Source: Paracoccaceae bacterium
GTDB lineage: Bacteria; Pseudomonadota; Alphaproteobacteria; Rhodobacterales; Rhodobacteraceae
Assembly: GCA_021648225.1 (NCBI GenBank)
Contig: JAKITE010000048.1
Location: 1 to 18,516 of the forward strand
Reading direction: 5' to 3'
Length of the DNA stretch: 18,516 nt
Position 1 is the stretch's first letter. Each line of letters opens with the position of its first letter. The position numbers were made by a program, and so were the translations under genes. Below are positions 7,668-15,002 of the stretch, piece by piece. The notes under the pieces were generated by a model that was not told where the DNA came from, ran no database searches, and worked only from the letters and a program-made list of their open reading frames with translations.

Positions 7668-8092
7668 ATTCCGGTGTTTCCCATGCTGGCCCATGGTTCG
7701 GCCACTGGCAGGTTATCACCATTTTGCAACAGCTCAACCGAGATATTATCGGGCGAGCGCACAAAGGCCATGCGCCCTTCGCGCGGCGGGCGGTTTATGA
7801 TCACCCCTGCATCCATCAGCATCTGGCAAAATTCATAGATATTATCGACCCCAAAAGCCAAATGGCCAAAATGGCGGCTATCGGATGGCAAGCCATCATC
7901 CCCATCCCAATTATATGTCAGCTCGATCGGGGTGTCGGGTTGGCCGGGGCAAGCCAGATAAACCAGCGTAAACCGCCCGCTTTCGCTGTCATAGCGTTTG
8001 GTTTCTTCCAGCCCCAGCAGGTCGCGGTAAAAATGCATCGAGGCATCAAGGTCTTTGACCCGCACCATGGTATGGAGATATTTTATGGCCAC
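7661..8092 (-). CDS. gloA: Lactoylglutathione lyase (glyoxalase I)
   Basis: A 143-residue cytoplasmic enzyme that converts the hemithioacetal of methylglyoxal and glutathione into S-lactoylglutathione. The four metal ligands of the nickel-type enzymes are all in place: His7 (YLHTMVRV), Glu57 (PIELTYN), His77 (FGHLAFGV) and Glu120 (ISVELLQ), at spacings close to E. coli GloA (5, 56, 74, 122). DLDASMHFYRDLLG is the usual N-terminal block. It is the first gene of a minus-strand operon with two DUF1194 genes, overlapping the first by seven bases. The reason for pairing a detoxifying enzyme with exported vWA-like proteins is not evident. Confidence 0.93.
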   Translation of the reverse strand: MAIKYLHTMVRVKDLDASMHFYRDLLGLEETKRYDSESGRFTLVYLACPGQPDTPIELTYNWDGDDGLPSDSRHFGHLAFGVDNIYEFCQMLMDAGVIINRPPREGRMAFVRSPDNISVELLQNGDNLPVAEPWASMGNTGIW

Positions 8093-8189
8093 CGGAAAAT
8101 CCTTTGTGATTTTGATCTTGAACTGATATTAGATCATAGTTGAAACAGGACATCAAAATCAATTTTTTCGACAAAAAAAGAGAGTCAAT

Positions 8190-8708
8190 ATGGACGGACG
8201 CCTGGCAGTGCTTTTTCTGGTGATGAGCTTGTTTGGCGACGGCTTTGAGCGCGATGGCTATAACATCCAGCGTTCCGATTTTGGCGACCGGATTATTATT
8301 TCGGGTGGCCTGTTACAGTTTAATGGCGAAATCATCGGGCAAGAATTACGGCTAGGCTATGCTTTGCCGCAAAAATGGGGCCGGGTTAACCCGATGCTGG
8401 ACTTTTCGATCACCGATCAGGGCGGGGTCTGGGCGGGATTTGGGCTTTATCAACAGTTTGATATTGAAATTGGCAATGCGGATACATTTGCCGGATTTTA
8501 TTTTGCGCCGGGGCTTTATATGCGGGGCAACGAGGTTGATCTGGGGTTTCCGCTAGAATTCCGGTCGGGGGTTGAATTCGGCGTCCGGTTAAAAAATAAC
8601 TGGCAGATTTCGGTGTCTTATGACCACCGTTCCAATGGTGATATTGCGGCATATAACCCCGGTCTCGAAACCCTGCAATTGCGGGTTTCCAAACCTTTTG
8701 GTGGATAG
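8190..8708 (+). CDS. PagL-type lipid A 3-O-deacylase (acyloxyacyl hydrolase family)
   Basis: A 172-residue predicted outer-membrane beta-barrel enzyme that would remove the 3-linked acyl chain from lipid A. The C-terminal block SYDHRSNGDIAAYNPGLETL holds the expected triad: His146, Ser148 and Glu160. The H-x-S and Ser-to-Glu (12) spacings equal those of Pseudomonas aeruginosa PagL. Alternating hydrophobic strands fill the middle and the protein ends near an aromatic residue (SKPFGG). The N-terminus MDGRLAVLFLVMSLFG is a short, atypical signal peptide, so the exact start is less sure. GAGAG precedes the ATG. Divergent from gloA; no operon partner is evident. Confidence 0.82.
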   Translation: MDGRLAVLFLVMSLFGDGFERDGYNIQRSDFGDRIIISGGLLQFNGEIIGQELRLGYALPQKWGRVNPMLDFSITDQGGVWAGFGLYQQFDIEIGNADTFAGFYFAPGLYMRGNEVDLGFPLEFRSGVEFGVRLKNNWQISVSYDHRSNGDIAAYNPGLETLQLRVSKPFGG

Positions 8709-8802
8709 TGCGGTGGGTTTGAAATCTCTAGAAAAATCTATCTTTTGAGGGTTTTAACCTTTATCAACGGTTAACAACAACGCTATTCAGGGGCGCATTT
8801 AA

Positions 8803-9642
8803 TTGGAAAACGTTTACAAAACAAACCGCAAAGCCATGCGCGAGCGCAAGGTTTTTTTTGGCAAACGCGCCAAATATATGTATGAATTTCTGGGCTGGGC
8901 CTTCAAAAATGCTGATGACTGGCGGTTTATGAATTATGGTTTTGCTTATGAAAATCAGGCGGATAACCCGGAATTACTGCCCGAAGACGAGGTGGAGCGT
9001 TACTGCGCGCAGCTTTATCATGCGGTGGCCTCTCAGATAGATTTGACCGGAAAAAAACTGCTGGATGTAGGCACAGGGCGCGGGGGTGGGTCGTCATATA
9101 TGCACCGCTATCTGAACCCCCGCGAAACCGTGGGTATGGATTTTGCCAGCACTGCCGTGGCGATTTGCCAGAAAAACAGTGCTGGTATTGACGGGCTAAG
9201 CTATCAACAGGGCAACGCCATGGAAATGCCGTTTAAGGAAGGCGAATTTGATGCGGTAACCAATGTCGAAAGTTCCCATTGTTATCCTGATCGCGCGCAG
9301 TTTTTCCGAGAAGTCGTGCGGGTGCTAAAACCCGGCGGCAGTTTTTTATATACAGATTTCACCCCGTCGGGTTCTGACGCGTCCGAGGAAATGACGCTCT
9401 GGATGGAAGAATTGCAGGCGGCAGGGTTTGAAAACATCACCTCGACCAATATCACCCGGAATGTGGTCAAAGGGTTGGATGCTGACGATGCGCGGCGGGT
9501 GGAGCAAATCAACACCCGTTTTCCATTCTTTTTATGCAGGTTTGCACGGCTTTGGGCTGGCACCAAGGAATCGTGGATATATGATGATTTCGCTAACGGG
9601 CGGCGGGAATACGTGATTTTCCACGGGGTAAAACCGGGTTAG
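8803..9642 (+). CDS. SAM-dependent methyltransferase, phthiotriol O-methyltransferase-like
   Basis: A 279-residue class I methyltransferase. Motif I is LLDVGTGRGGGSSYM (86-100), the acidic residue of motif II is in GMDFAS, and NVESSHCYPDRAQFFREV with VLKPGGSFLYTDF forms the motif IV-VI region. The glycine-rich loop with three Gly and the ESSHCYP block resemble the mycobacterial phthiotriol/fatty-alcohol O-methyltransferase group, so a lipid or polyketide hydroxyl is a plausible acceptor, though this is inference. The N-terminal 50 residues are aromatic-rich (YMYEFLGWAF), perhaps for a hydrophobic substrate. The start chosen is TTG with AGGGG ten bases upstream; an ATG 11 codons later is the alternative. 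Confidence 0.83.
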   Translation: MENVYKTNRKAMRERKVFFGKRAKYMYEFLGWAFKNADDWRFMNYGFAYENQADNPELLPEDEVERYCAQLYHAVASQIDLTGKKLLDVGTGRGGGSSYMHRYLNPRETVGMDFASTAVAICQKNSAGIDGLSYQQGNAMEMPFKEGEFDAVTNVESSHCYPDRAQFFREVVRVLKPGGSFLYTDFTPSGSDASEEMTLWMEELQAAGFENITSTNITRNVVKGLDADDARRVEQINTRFPFFLCRFARLWAGTKESWIYDDFANGRREYVIFHGVKPG

Positions 9643-9672
9643 GTTTTTCAGTGTCAGTCAAGGTGGTGCAAA

Positions 9673-9719
9673 GCGGGATGCAGGTTATATATTTACCAGC
9701 ACCCCGCGAACAGGTTTTT
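9673..9719 (+). terminator. Probable terminator between convergent genes
   Basis: GCGGGATGCAGGT (9673-9685) pairs with ACCAGCACCCCGC (9695-9707) with two mismatches around a nine-base AT-rich loop. A TTTTT run follows on the plus strand at 9715-9719, eight bases beyond the stem, which is further than ideal. It lies between the methyltransferase stop and the convergent outer-membrane gene. Confidence 0.5.
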
Positions 9720-9731
9720 AGGTATTAGAGC

Positions 9732-10397
9732 TTAGAATTTGAAACCAGCGCGAATTTGCAGGGCCTGTGTATTGGCCTCAAGTCGCATTGCCGGGACATC
9801 TGTGCCATCTGCGTCAAGGTTACGAAGCAACAGCTCTGCGCCGATAAACAGCCGGTCTGTAACCATCACGTCAACGCCCGCACCAAACAAGAAACCCTGC
9901 GCGTCAAAATTACCATTGCCGCCGGAAACATATTCATTAAATGAATACCCCGCAACACCATAGACCAGTGCCCTGCCAGCACTATAGCCGACGCGCAATT
10001 TTGCATCCAGAGAACCTGAAAAGGAACTTCCCGGGAAGTCCGCAGAAACTTGATTCGAGCTTGTGAAAGCCAATTCCCCGCCATAAATCATCGAGCCGTT
10101 TTGGACGTTATATCCGAAAAAACCGCCAAAGCCTGTGGCCGGATCAAGAAGAAGATCGTTATTCTGCGGAACGCCGTTTAACAAAGAGGAATAGGTGCCG
10201 CTGTCAAAGCTGGCCAAGGCACCCACATAAAAACCGGACCAGTCTGCACTGCTCTTGGTTGCCGCTGGCAGGGGTGTGGCATCCGGCATTGTATGTTCGT
10301 CTGCAATTCCCAAGGATGGAATGGCAAAGCTTGCTAAAATTGCTAAAAATTTGATTTTAAAAATCAATACTCCATGAATGGTTGCTTTTAGAATCAA
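9732..10397 (-). CDS. Outer-membrane beta-barrel protein (Omp25/OmpA-like barrel family)
   Basis: About 221 residues: a signal peptide (FKIKFLAILASFAIPSLG, cleavage near IADE), a short Pro/Ala-rich linker, then an eight-strand-type barrel starting WSGFYVGALASFDSG and ending LQIRAGFKF with a C-terminal Phe, the usual barrel-assembly signal. FGGFFGYNVQNGSMIYGGEL and VGYSAGRALVYGVAGYSF are typical strand repeats of this porin-like family. The start is uncertain: in frame there is only TTG at 10397 or TTG at 10367, neither with a good ribosome site, while an ATG at 10401 is out of frame. An array of CtrA-like motifs begins 22 bases upstream, so cell-cycle control is likely if CtrA binds there. 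Confidence 0.83.
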   Translation of the reverse strand: MILKATIHGVLIFKIKFLAILASFAIPSLGIADEHTMPDATPLPAATKSSADWSGFYVGALASFDSGTYSSLLNGVPQNNDLLLDPATGFGGFFGYNVQNGSMIYGGELAFTSSNQVSADFPGSSFSGSLDAKLRVGYSAGRALVYGVAGYSFNEYVSGGNGNFDAQGFLFGAGVDVMVTDRLFIGAELLLRNLDADGTDVPAMRLEANTQALQIRAGFKF

Positions 10398-10409
10398 ACA
10401 TAAACAAAT

Positions 10410-10489
10410 AACAAGAAGTTAACAAGAAGTTAACAAGAAGTTAACAAGAAGTTAACAAGAAGTTAACAAGAAGTTAACAAGAAGTTAAC
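10410..10489. repeat. Tandem array of seven perfect 11-bp repeats
   Basis: The unit aacaagaagtt occurs seven times without a mismatch from 10410 to 10486, followed by a partial aac. Each junction makes the palindrome GTTAAC. The period of 11 bp is close to one DNA helical turn, so all junctions lie on nearly the same face. The array lies between the divergent outer-membrane gene and metG. TAA occurs in every frame, so it is not coding. Confidence 0.97.
10419..10488. promoter_or_regulatory. Six overlapping CtrA-type boxes (TTAA-N7-TTAAC)
   Basis: TTAA falls at 10419, 10430, 10441, 10452, 10463, 10474 and 10485. Adjacent pairs are separated by exactly seven bases and followed by C, giving TTAACAAGAAGTTAAC six times. 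The mirror reading on the minus strand also fits. This is the known alphaproteobacterial CtrA recognition pattern TTAA-N7-TTAAC. The nearest half-site is 22 bases from the outer-membrane gene start and about 125 bases from metG. Binding by CtrA is inferred from the motif only. Confidence 0.6.
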
Positions 10490-10613
10490 GATCTCTTCAT
10501 GCCATGTCCGGTTTTGTAGGGATTTAAGCTGTGATCAACCAGTGACAGGAAAATTGGACTAGAGGTTTCCCTGATGCGGGCTTAAACTAATAAAAAACCT
10601 CAAAGGCATTCCC

Positions 10614-12332
10614 ATGGCGCGTATTCTGATCACCTCTGCACTTCCGTATATCAACGGCATCAAACATCTGGGCAATCTTGTGGGGTCGCAACTGCCCTCG
10701 GATGCTTATGCGCGATACATGCGGCTGCGGGGTCATGAGGTGATGTTTATTTGTGCCACCGATGAACATGGCACTCCGGCAGAACTGGCTGCCGCCAAGG
10801 CCAATAAGCCGGTGGCGGAGTTTTGCGAAGACATGTGGCAGGTGCAAAAAGACATTGCAGACGGGTTTCGCTTGTCATTCGATTATTTCGGGCGCAGCAG
10901 TTCCAAACAAAACCATGCCCTGACCCAGCATCTGGCTGGCAAACTGGCCGAGAATGGCTTGATCGAGGAAATCAGCGAAAAACAGGTCTATTCGGTTGCC
11001 GATGGCCGCTATCTGCCGGACCGTTATATCGAGGGCACCTGCCCGAATTGCGGTTCTGAAAACGCGCGCGGCGATCAATGCGAAAATTGCACCAAACAGC
11101 TGGACCCGACCGATTTAATCAATCCGCGCTCGGCAATTTCCGGCAGCACCGATCTGGAGGTCCGCGAGACCAAACATCTGTATCTGCGCCAATCCGCCAT
11201 GCGCGAAAAACTGGACGCGTGGATCGACAGCCAAAATGGCTGGCCAATCCTGACCACCTCGATTGCCAAAAAATGGCTGCATGACGGCGATGGCTTGCGC
11301 GACCGTGGCATTACTCGCGATCTTGATTGGGGGGTGCCGGTGCAATACGCGGGCGCGCCGTGGTCAGGCATGGAGGGCAAGGTTTTTTACGTGTGGTTTG
11401 ACGCGCCCATTGAATATATCAGCGCCACTGCTGAATGGGCCGATGCCAACGGTCTGGATGATACGGCTTGGGAAAGCTGGTGGCGCAATGATAAAGGCGC
11501 GGCGGACGTGCATTACGTGCAATTCATGGGCAAAGACAACGTGCCGTTTCACACGCTGTCTTTCCCCGCGACATTGATGGGTTCCGGTGAGGATTGGAAG
11601 CTGGTCGATTTCATCAAATCCTATAACTGGCTGACCTATGAGGGCGGCAAATTTTCCACTAGCGCCGGGCGCGGTATATTTATGAATCAGGCGCTGGAAA
11701 TCATGCCATCGGATTATTGGCGCTGGTGGTTGCTCAGCAATGCACCCGAAAGCAGCGATAGCGATTTCACATGGGAGAGTTTTCAAGGCGGTGTGAACAA
11801 AGACTTGGCGGATGTGTTGGGGAATTTTGTGTCTCGCGTGACTAAATTCTGCCGCAGCAAATTTGGTGAGGTCGTGCCCGAAGGCGGCGCATATGGCGAG
11901 GCAGAAACAGCTGTAACTGCCGAGATTGCCAAACGCCTAACCGCCTATCAAAACCACATGGAAGCCATCGAGCTTCGCAAGGCTGCCGCAGATCTGCGCG
12001 CCATCTGGGTTGCGGGCAACGAATATCTGCAAGCCGCCGCACCATGGAGCGTTTACAAACAAAATCCGGAGGCCGCAGCGGCAACCATCCGGTTTGCCTT
12101 GAATCTGATCCGGCTTTACGGGGTTTTATCGGCACCGTTTATTCCCGATGCTTCGGCCAAAATTCTGGCAGCGATGGGCGCAAGCGATGCGGCCTGGCCC
12201 GATGATCTGGAGGCGGCATTGAAAGCCATGCCCAACGGGCAAGCATTCGAGGTGCCCGAGGTTCTGTTTGCCAAAATCAGCGATGAACGGCGGCTGGAGC
12301 TGGAAGAACGGTTTTCCGGAACGGCTGGCTGA
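10614..12332 (+). CDS. metG: Methionyl-tRNA synthetase
   Basis: A 572-residue class I aminoacyl-tRNA synthetase that charges tRNA-Met in the cytoplasm. It begins ITSALPYINGIKHLGN, where HLGN (18-21) is the HIGH signature. The zinc-binding insert has four Cys (C143, C146, C156, C159; CPNC and CENC), placing it in the zinc-containing type. WFDAPIEYIS is the methionine-pocket strand, and KFSTS (346-350) is the KMSKS loop. A helical anticodon-binding domain follows. There is no C-terminal dimerisation (EMAP/Trbp111) domain, usual for alphaproteobacterial forms. AAAGG lies shortly before the ATG. Divergent from the outer-membrane gene, with the repeat array between. Confidence 0.97.
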   Translation: MARILITSALPYINGIKHLGNLVGSQLPSDAYARYMRLRGHEVMFICATDEHGTPAELAAAKANKPVAEFCEDMWQVQKDIADGFRLSFDYFGRSSSKQNHALTQHLAGKLAENGLIEEISEKQVYSVADGRYLPDRYIEGTCPNCGSENARGDQCENCTKQLDPTDLINPRSAISGSTDLEVRETKHLYLRQSAMREKLDAWIDSQNGWPILTTSIAKKWLHDGDGLRDRGITRDLDWGVPVQYAGAPWSGMEGKVFYVWFDAPIEYISATAEWADANGLDDTAWESWWRNDKGAADVHYVQFMGKDNVPFHTLSFPATLMGSGEDWKLVDFIKSYNWLTYEGGKFSTSAGRGIFMNQALEIMPSDYWRWWLLSNAPESSDSDFTWESFQGGVNKDLADVLGNFVSRVTKFCRSKFGEVVPEGGAYGEAETAVTAEIAKRLTAYQNHMEAIELRKAAADLRAIWVAGNEYLQAAAPWSVYKQNPEAAAATIRFALNLIRLYGVLSAPFIPDASAKILAAMGASDAAWPDDLEAALKAMPNGQAFEVPEVLFAKISDERRLELEERFSGTAG

Positions 12333-12491
12333 TATTATTGTGCTATTCGTTCGGCTTTTTTACTTAAAAGGTCTTGTTGATCTAGCATGTATGGCGCTTG
12401 AGTTTAACCGGGAAATCACGCAAACTGTTTTGGTTGCTCGTGACCAAACCAACCGGGCATGACAAACATTATTCAATAGGAGGATATAAAA

Positions 12492-14015
12492 ATGAAATTT
12501 CCATCACGCCGATCTATGGCAATGGTGCTAAGCGCGACCGCACTTGGCACTGTGCTTATGTCTCCGGCTTTTGCACAGACCGTGAATATCACCATTCTGG
12601 GCATTGGTGACATTTATAATTTTGCCGAAGAAGATGGTCGCGGCGGCATGGCCCGGCTTAATGCAGTTGCCCGGGCAGAGCGGGCCAACAATCCCAATAT
12701 GATCTATGTTTTTGATGGTGATATGCTTTCGCCCTCCATCCTTTCGGGCTTTGACAAGGGCCAAAACATGATCGACCTTGCCAACATCGTGCCTTTTGAC
12801 ATTGCCGTTCCCGGCAATCACGAGTTTGACTTTGGGACCGATAATTTCCTTGAAAAAGTAGCCGCTTCAAACTTTCCATGGGCTGCAGTAAATATCACCA
12901 ATGCGGACGGGTCGCCGGTTGACGGGCTTGGCGGCACCATGATGAAGGAATTTGAGGGCATTTCGGTGGCACTTGTGCCCCTGGCTCAAGACACAACTCC
13001 CGAGGTGACCTCTTCTGGTGATCTGATCTTCCTTGGCACAGTTGAAACCGGTATTGCCGCAGCAAATGCGGCCCGTGAAGCTGGTGCGGATATTGTTATC
13101 GGGGTTGTGCAAACCGATCAGTCAAATGACCGGCTGTTAATCAGCAGCGGCGCATTTGACGTTATCATGTCGGGCGACGACCATTCCTATGCAACATCTT
13201 ATGACGGTCGCACAGCCTATGTCGAAACCTCTATCGACGGGCGGTTTTTGTCACCGGTCGATTTGATTGTAACCATTGGCGAAAAACGTGGCGAACGGGA
13301 TGTGACATGGGTGCCGAATTTCCGCTTTATCGATACGGCAAATGTTGAACCTGATCCCGAATCACAAGTCTTGGTAGATGCGTTCCAAACCCAGCTTGAT
13401 GAAAGCCTTAATATCGAAATCGGGGCCACGACTGGCGCGCTTGATTCGCGCCGGAACGTGGTGCGTGGCGAAGAATCGGCCATGGGTAATTTGATTGCGG
13501 ATGCTTTGCGTTGGGCAACAGGTGCTGACGTGGCGCTGGCCAATGGCGGCGGAATTCGTGCGGATCGCACCTATGACGCGGGTATGGTTCTGACCCGTCG
13601 CGATATTCTGACTGAACTGCCTTTTGGCAATGCTACTGTGTTGACCGAACTGCCCGGCAGCCAAATTCTGGCAGCGCTTGAAAACGGGGTTAGCCGAGTC
13701 GAAGACGGTTCGGGGCGGTTCCCGCAGGTTTCGGGTATGAGCTATGTTTATGATCCCAGCGCACCTGCCGGTTCGCGCATTGTCATGGTTATGATTGGCG
13801 ATGCAGAACTTGACCTGAACAAAGTCTATTCGCTGGCTACCAATGATTTTGTGTTGGGTGGTGGTGATGGCTATTCGGCACTTGGCGGTGGCAATGTATT
13901 GATCAATACCGGCAATGGTAATTTGATGGCCAATGACGTGATTGACTATGTGATAGAGCTTGGCGGCATTCATAGCGTTGTTGAAGGCCGTATCAAAACC
14001 GTTGGCAATAATTGA
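12492..14015 (+). CDS. 5'-nucleotidase family (UshA-like) exported protein with altered metal site
   Basis: A 507-residue exported protein with a Sec signal peptide (cleavage after SPAFA) and two domains. The N-terminal metallophosphatase domain shows GDIYNF (D40), FDGD (D77) and GNHEFD (N109, H110), then SGDDHSY (228-233). The C-terminal 5'-nucleotidase domain has MGNLIADALRWATGADVAL, NGGGIRAD and NDFVLGGGDGYSAL, the nucleoside pocket. Compared with E. coli UshA, His43 is replaced by Tyr42, His217 by about Gln207, and His252 by Asp229. These three replacements suggest a divergent subfamily with changed metal use; activity on nucleotides is uncertain. AGGAGG before the ATG is the strongest ribosome site in the window. 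A perfect hairpin terminator follows. Confidence 0.85.
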   Translation: MKFPSRRSMAMVLSATALGTVLMSPAFAQTVNITILGIGDIYNFAEEDGRGGMARLNAVARAERANNPNMIYVFDGDMLSPSILSGFDKGQNMIDLANIVPFDIAVPGNHEFDFGTDNFLEKVAASNFPWAAVNITNADGSPVDGLGGTMMKEFEGISVALVPLAQDTTPEVTSSGDLIFLGTVETGIAAANAAREAGADIVIGVVQTDQSNDRLLISSGAFDVIMSGDDHSYATSYDGRTAYVETSIDGRFLSPVDLIVTIGEKRGERDVTWVPNFRFIDTANVEPDPESQVLVDAFQTQLDESLNIEIGATTGALDSRRNVVRGEESAMGNLIADALRWATGADVALANGGGIRADRTYDAGMVLTRRDILTELPFGNATVLTELPGSQILAALENGVSRVEDGSGRFPQVSGMSYVYDPSAPAGSRIVMVMIGDAELDLNKVYSLATNDFVLGGGDGYSALGGGNVLINTGNGNLMANDVIDYVIELGGIHSVVEGRIKTVGNN

Positions 14016-14032
14016 CGGTGATATCGAAAATC

Positions 14033-14062
14033 AGGCCCCGCATATCCTGCGGGGCCTTTTTT
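14033..14062 (+). terminator. Terminator of the 5'-nucleotidase-family gene
   Basis: AGGCCCCGCA (14033-14042) pairs perfectly with TGCGGGGCCT (14048-14057) around a five-base loop, running into TTTTTT. It ends 17 bases after the stop is passed and lies before the convergent cbtA gene. Confidence 0.93.
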
Positions 14063-14078
14063 GTTCTTGAATCAAGGT

Positions 14079-14783
14079 TTATGCTGGATCCCCGATCTGG
14101 GATAGAGACCAGAAATATCCGGCTATTAACCCCATAACCACCCAGCTAATCACGCCAAGCCCCAGGGTCACGCTAGCAAAATGCGCGGCCATTTCCGGCG
14201 GGGTTACCCCTGTATAATCATCAAAACCCGGCGCGCCGATGATATGGGGCAGCGCAATCGCAACAATGCCAGCCCCCCAGACCAACCCGTTTTTACCAAA
14301 GCTGATGGCGGCAATGCCGGCACCGGTCGCAAGCATTGTCGAAATCTGCCAAATCTGGCGGATTTGCAAATCCGCCGCAGCCGCGCCCGGCAATTCGGGG
14401 GGCAAGCCGATGGAGGGCGCAAGATAAAACGCGGCATATCCCGCCGCACCCCATATCATTCCGTTTCTGGCGGTGATCCTGTGACCGGCATTTTCAGCCA
14501 GCCCGAAACCGGCAACCAACATAAAGGCAAAGCCGACATAGGTGCCAAGCGTCCATAGGATCGACTGGAAATCACGGCTGAACGAGGTTTCATCGCCTTC
14601 GGCCCAGGCCTCGGCAATTTCGGCTGCGTTACCAACGGGTTCGCCATAATGCACAACCGCACCGGATTCATATTTCTCGGCCTCGACAATAATCGGAGCC
14701 ATCAACGTAATATGGAGCAGGGCGGCAATCAGCCCTGCACCAAACCCAGCGAACACGGCGCTGGCAAACATTTTTTGAAACAT
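14079..14783 (-). CDS. cbtA: Cobalt transporter subunit CbtA
   Basis: A 234-residue inner-membrane protein with about five to six hydrophobic segments, starting MFQKMFASAVFAGFGAGLIAAL in the pattern of the CbtA family of proposed cobalt transporters. FSRDFQSILWTLGTYVGFAF and NGMIWGAAGYAAFYLAPSIG are typical blocks. It sits two bases after the stop of cbtB (TAACCATG), so the two are translated together. Both lie behind a cobalamin riboswitch, which ties their job to cobalt supply for B12 synthesis. The family assignment comes from recalled sequence and from this context. Confidence 0.92.
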   Translation of the reverse strand: MFQKMFASAVFAGFGAGLIAALLHITLMAPIIVEAEKYESGAVVHYGEPVGNAAEIAEAWAEGDETSFSRDFQSILWTLGTYVGFAFMLVAGFGLAENAGHRITARNGMIWGAAGYAAFYLAPSIGLPPELPGAAAADLQIRQIWQISTMLATGAGIAAISFGKNGLVWGAGIVAIALPHIIGAPGFDDYTGVTPPEMAAHFASVTLGLGVISWVVMGLIAGYFWSLSQIGDPA

Positions 14784-14785
14784 GG

Positions 14786-14956
14786 TTAGTGGCAGGCAAA
14801 GCCCATGGCGTGACGCATATCATGGGCCGAATCGTGGATCATGCCGGAACTGGCAAATCCCACCAGAAACAGGATGGATAATCCGACCATGGCGGAAAAT
14901 ACGATGGGCAGCATGCTGCTTTCGGCTTTTACAGCGGTGTTGGTTGCAATATTCAT
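14786..14956 (-). CDS. cbtB: Cobalt transporter subunit CbtB
   Basis: A 56-residue protein starting MNIATNTAVKAESSMLP, with one transmembrane helix (IVFSAMVGLSILFLVGFA) and a His-rich end, MIHDSAHDMRHAMGFACH. The closing His/Cys cluster is the signature of CbtB and is a likely cobalt-binding site next to the CbtA channel. The start at 14956 has AGGAGA eight bases upstream, directly downstream of the riboswitch and its P13-like hairpin. The pair is likely repressed when adenosylcobalamin is plentiful. Confidence 0.93.
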   Translation of the reverse strand: MNIATNTAVKAESSMLPIVFSAMVGLSILFLVGFASSGMIHDSAHDMRHAMGFACH

Positions 14957-14964
14957 TTTCAGTT

Positions 14965-14989
14965 CTCCTAAGCTGTCTCACCCGACAGC
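14965..14989 (-). promoter_or_regulatory. Hairpin and ribosome site of cbtB, expression platform
   Basis: On the minus strand GCTGTC (14984-14989) pairs with GACAGC (14972-14977) with loop GGGTGA, and AGGAGA (14965-14970) follows immediately. This fits the P13/L13 element of cobalamin riboswitches, whose loop pairs with L5 (here GCCCCCGC, within 15090-15103) and controls access to the ribosome site. No T-run follows, so control is probably translational. The kissing contact is inferred. Confidence 0.55.
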
Positions 14990-15002
14990 GGTTGACGTTA
15001 TG

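Noticed and set aside
8753..8775. CtrA box before the methyltransferase (TTAACC ... TTAAC)
   Set aside because: The two TTAA elements are 13 bases apart, not seven, so the pattern does not fit.
10410..10489. Small CRISPR array or plasmid-type iterons
   Set aside because: The units are 11 bp and joined without spacers, and no cas, rep or origin features are nearby; the TTAA-N7-TTAA pattern explains them better.
12429..12448. TTTGGT/ACCAAA inverted repeat as an operator before the nucleotidase-family gene
   Set aside because: Six-base arms with an eight-base gap are short, no promoter boxes were found around them, and no known regulator site fits.
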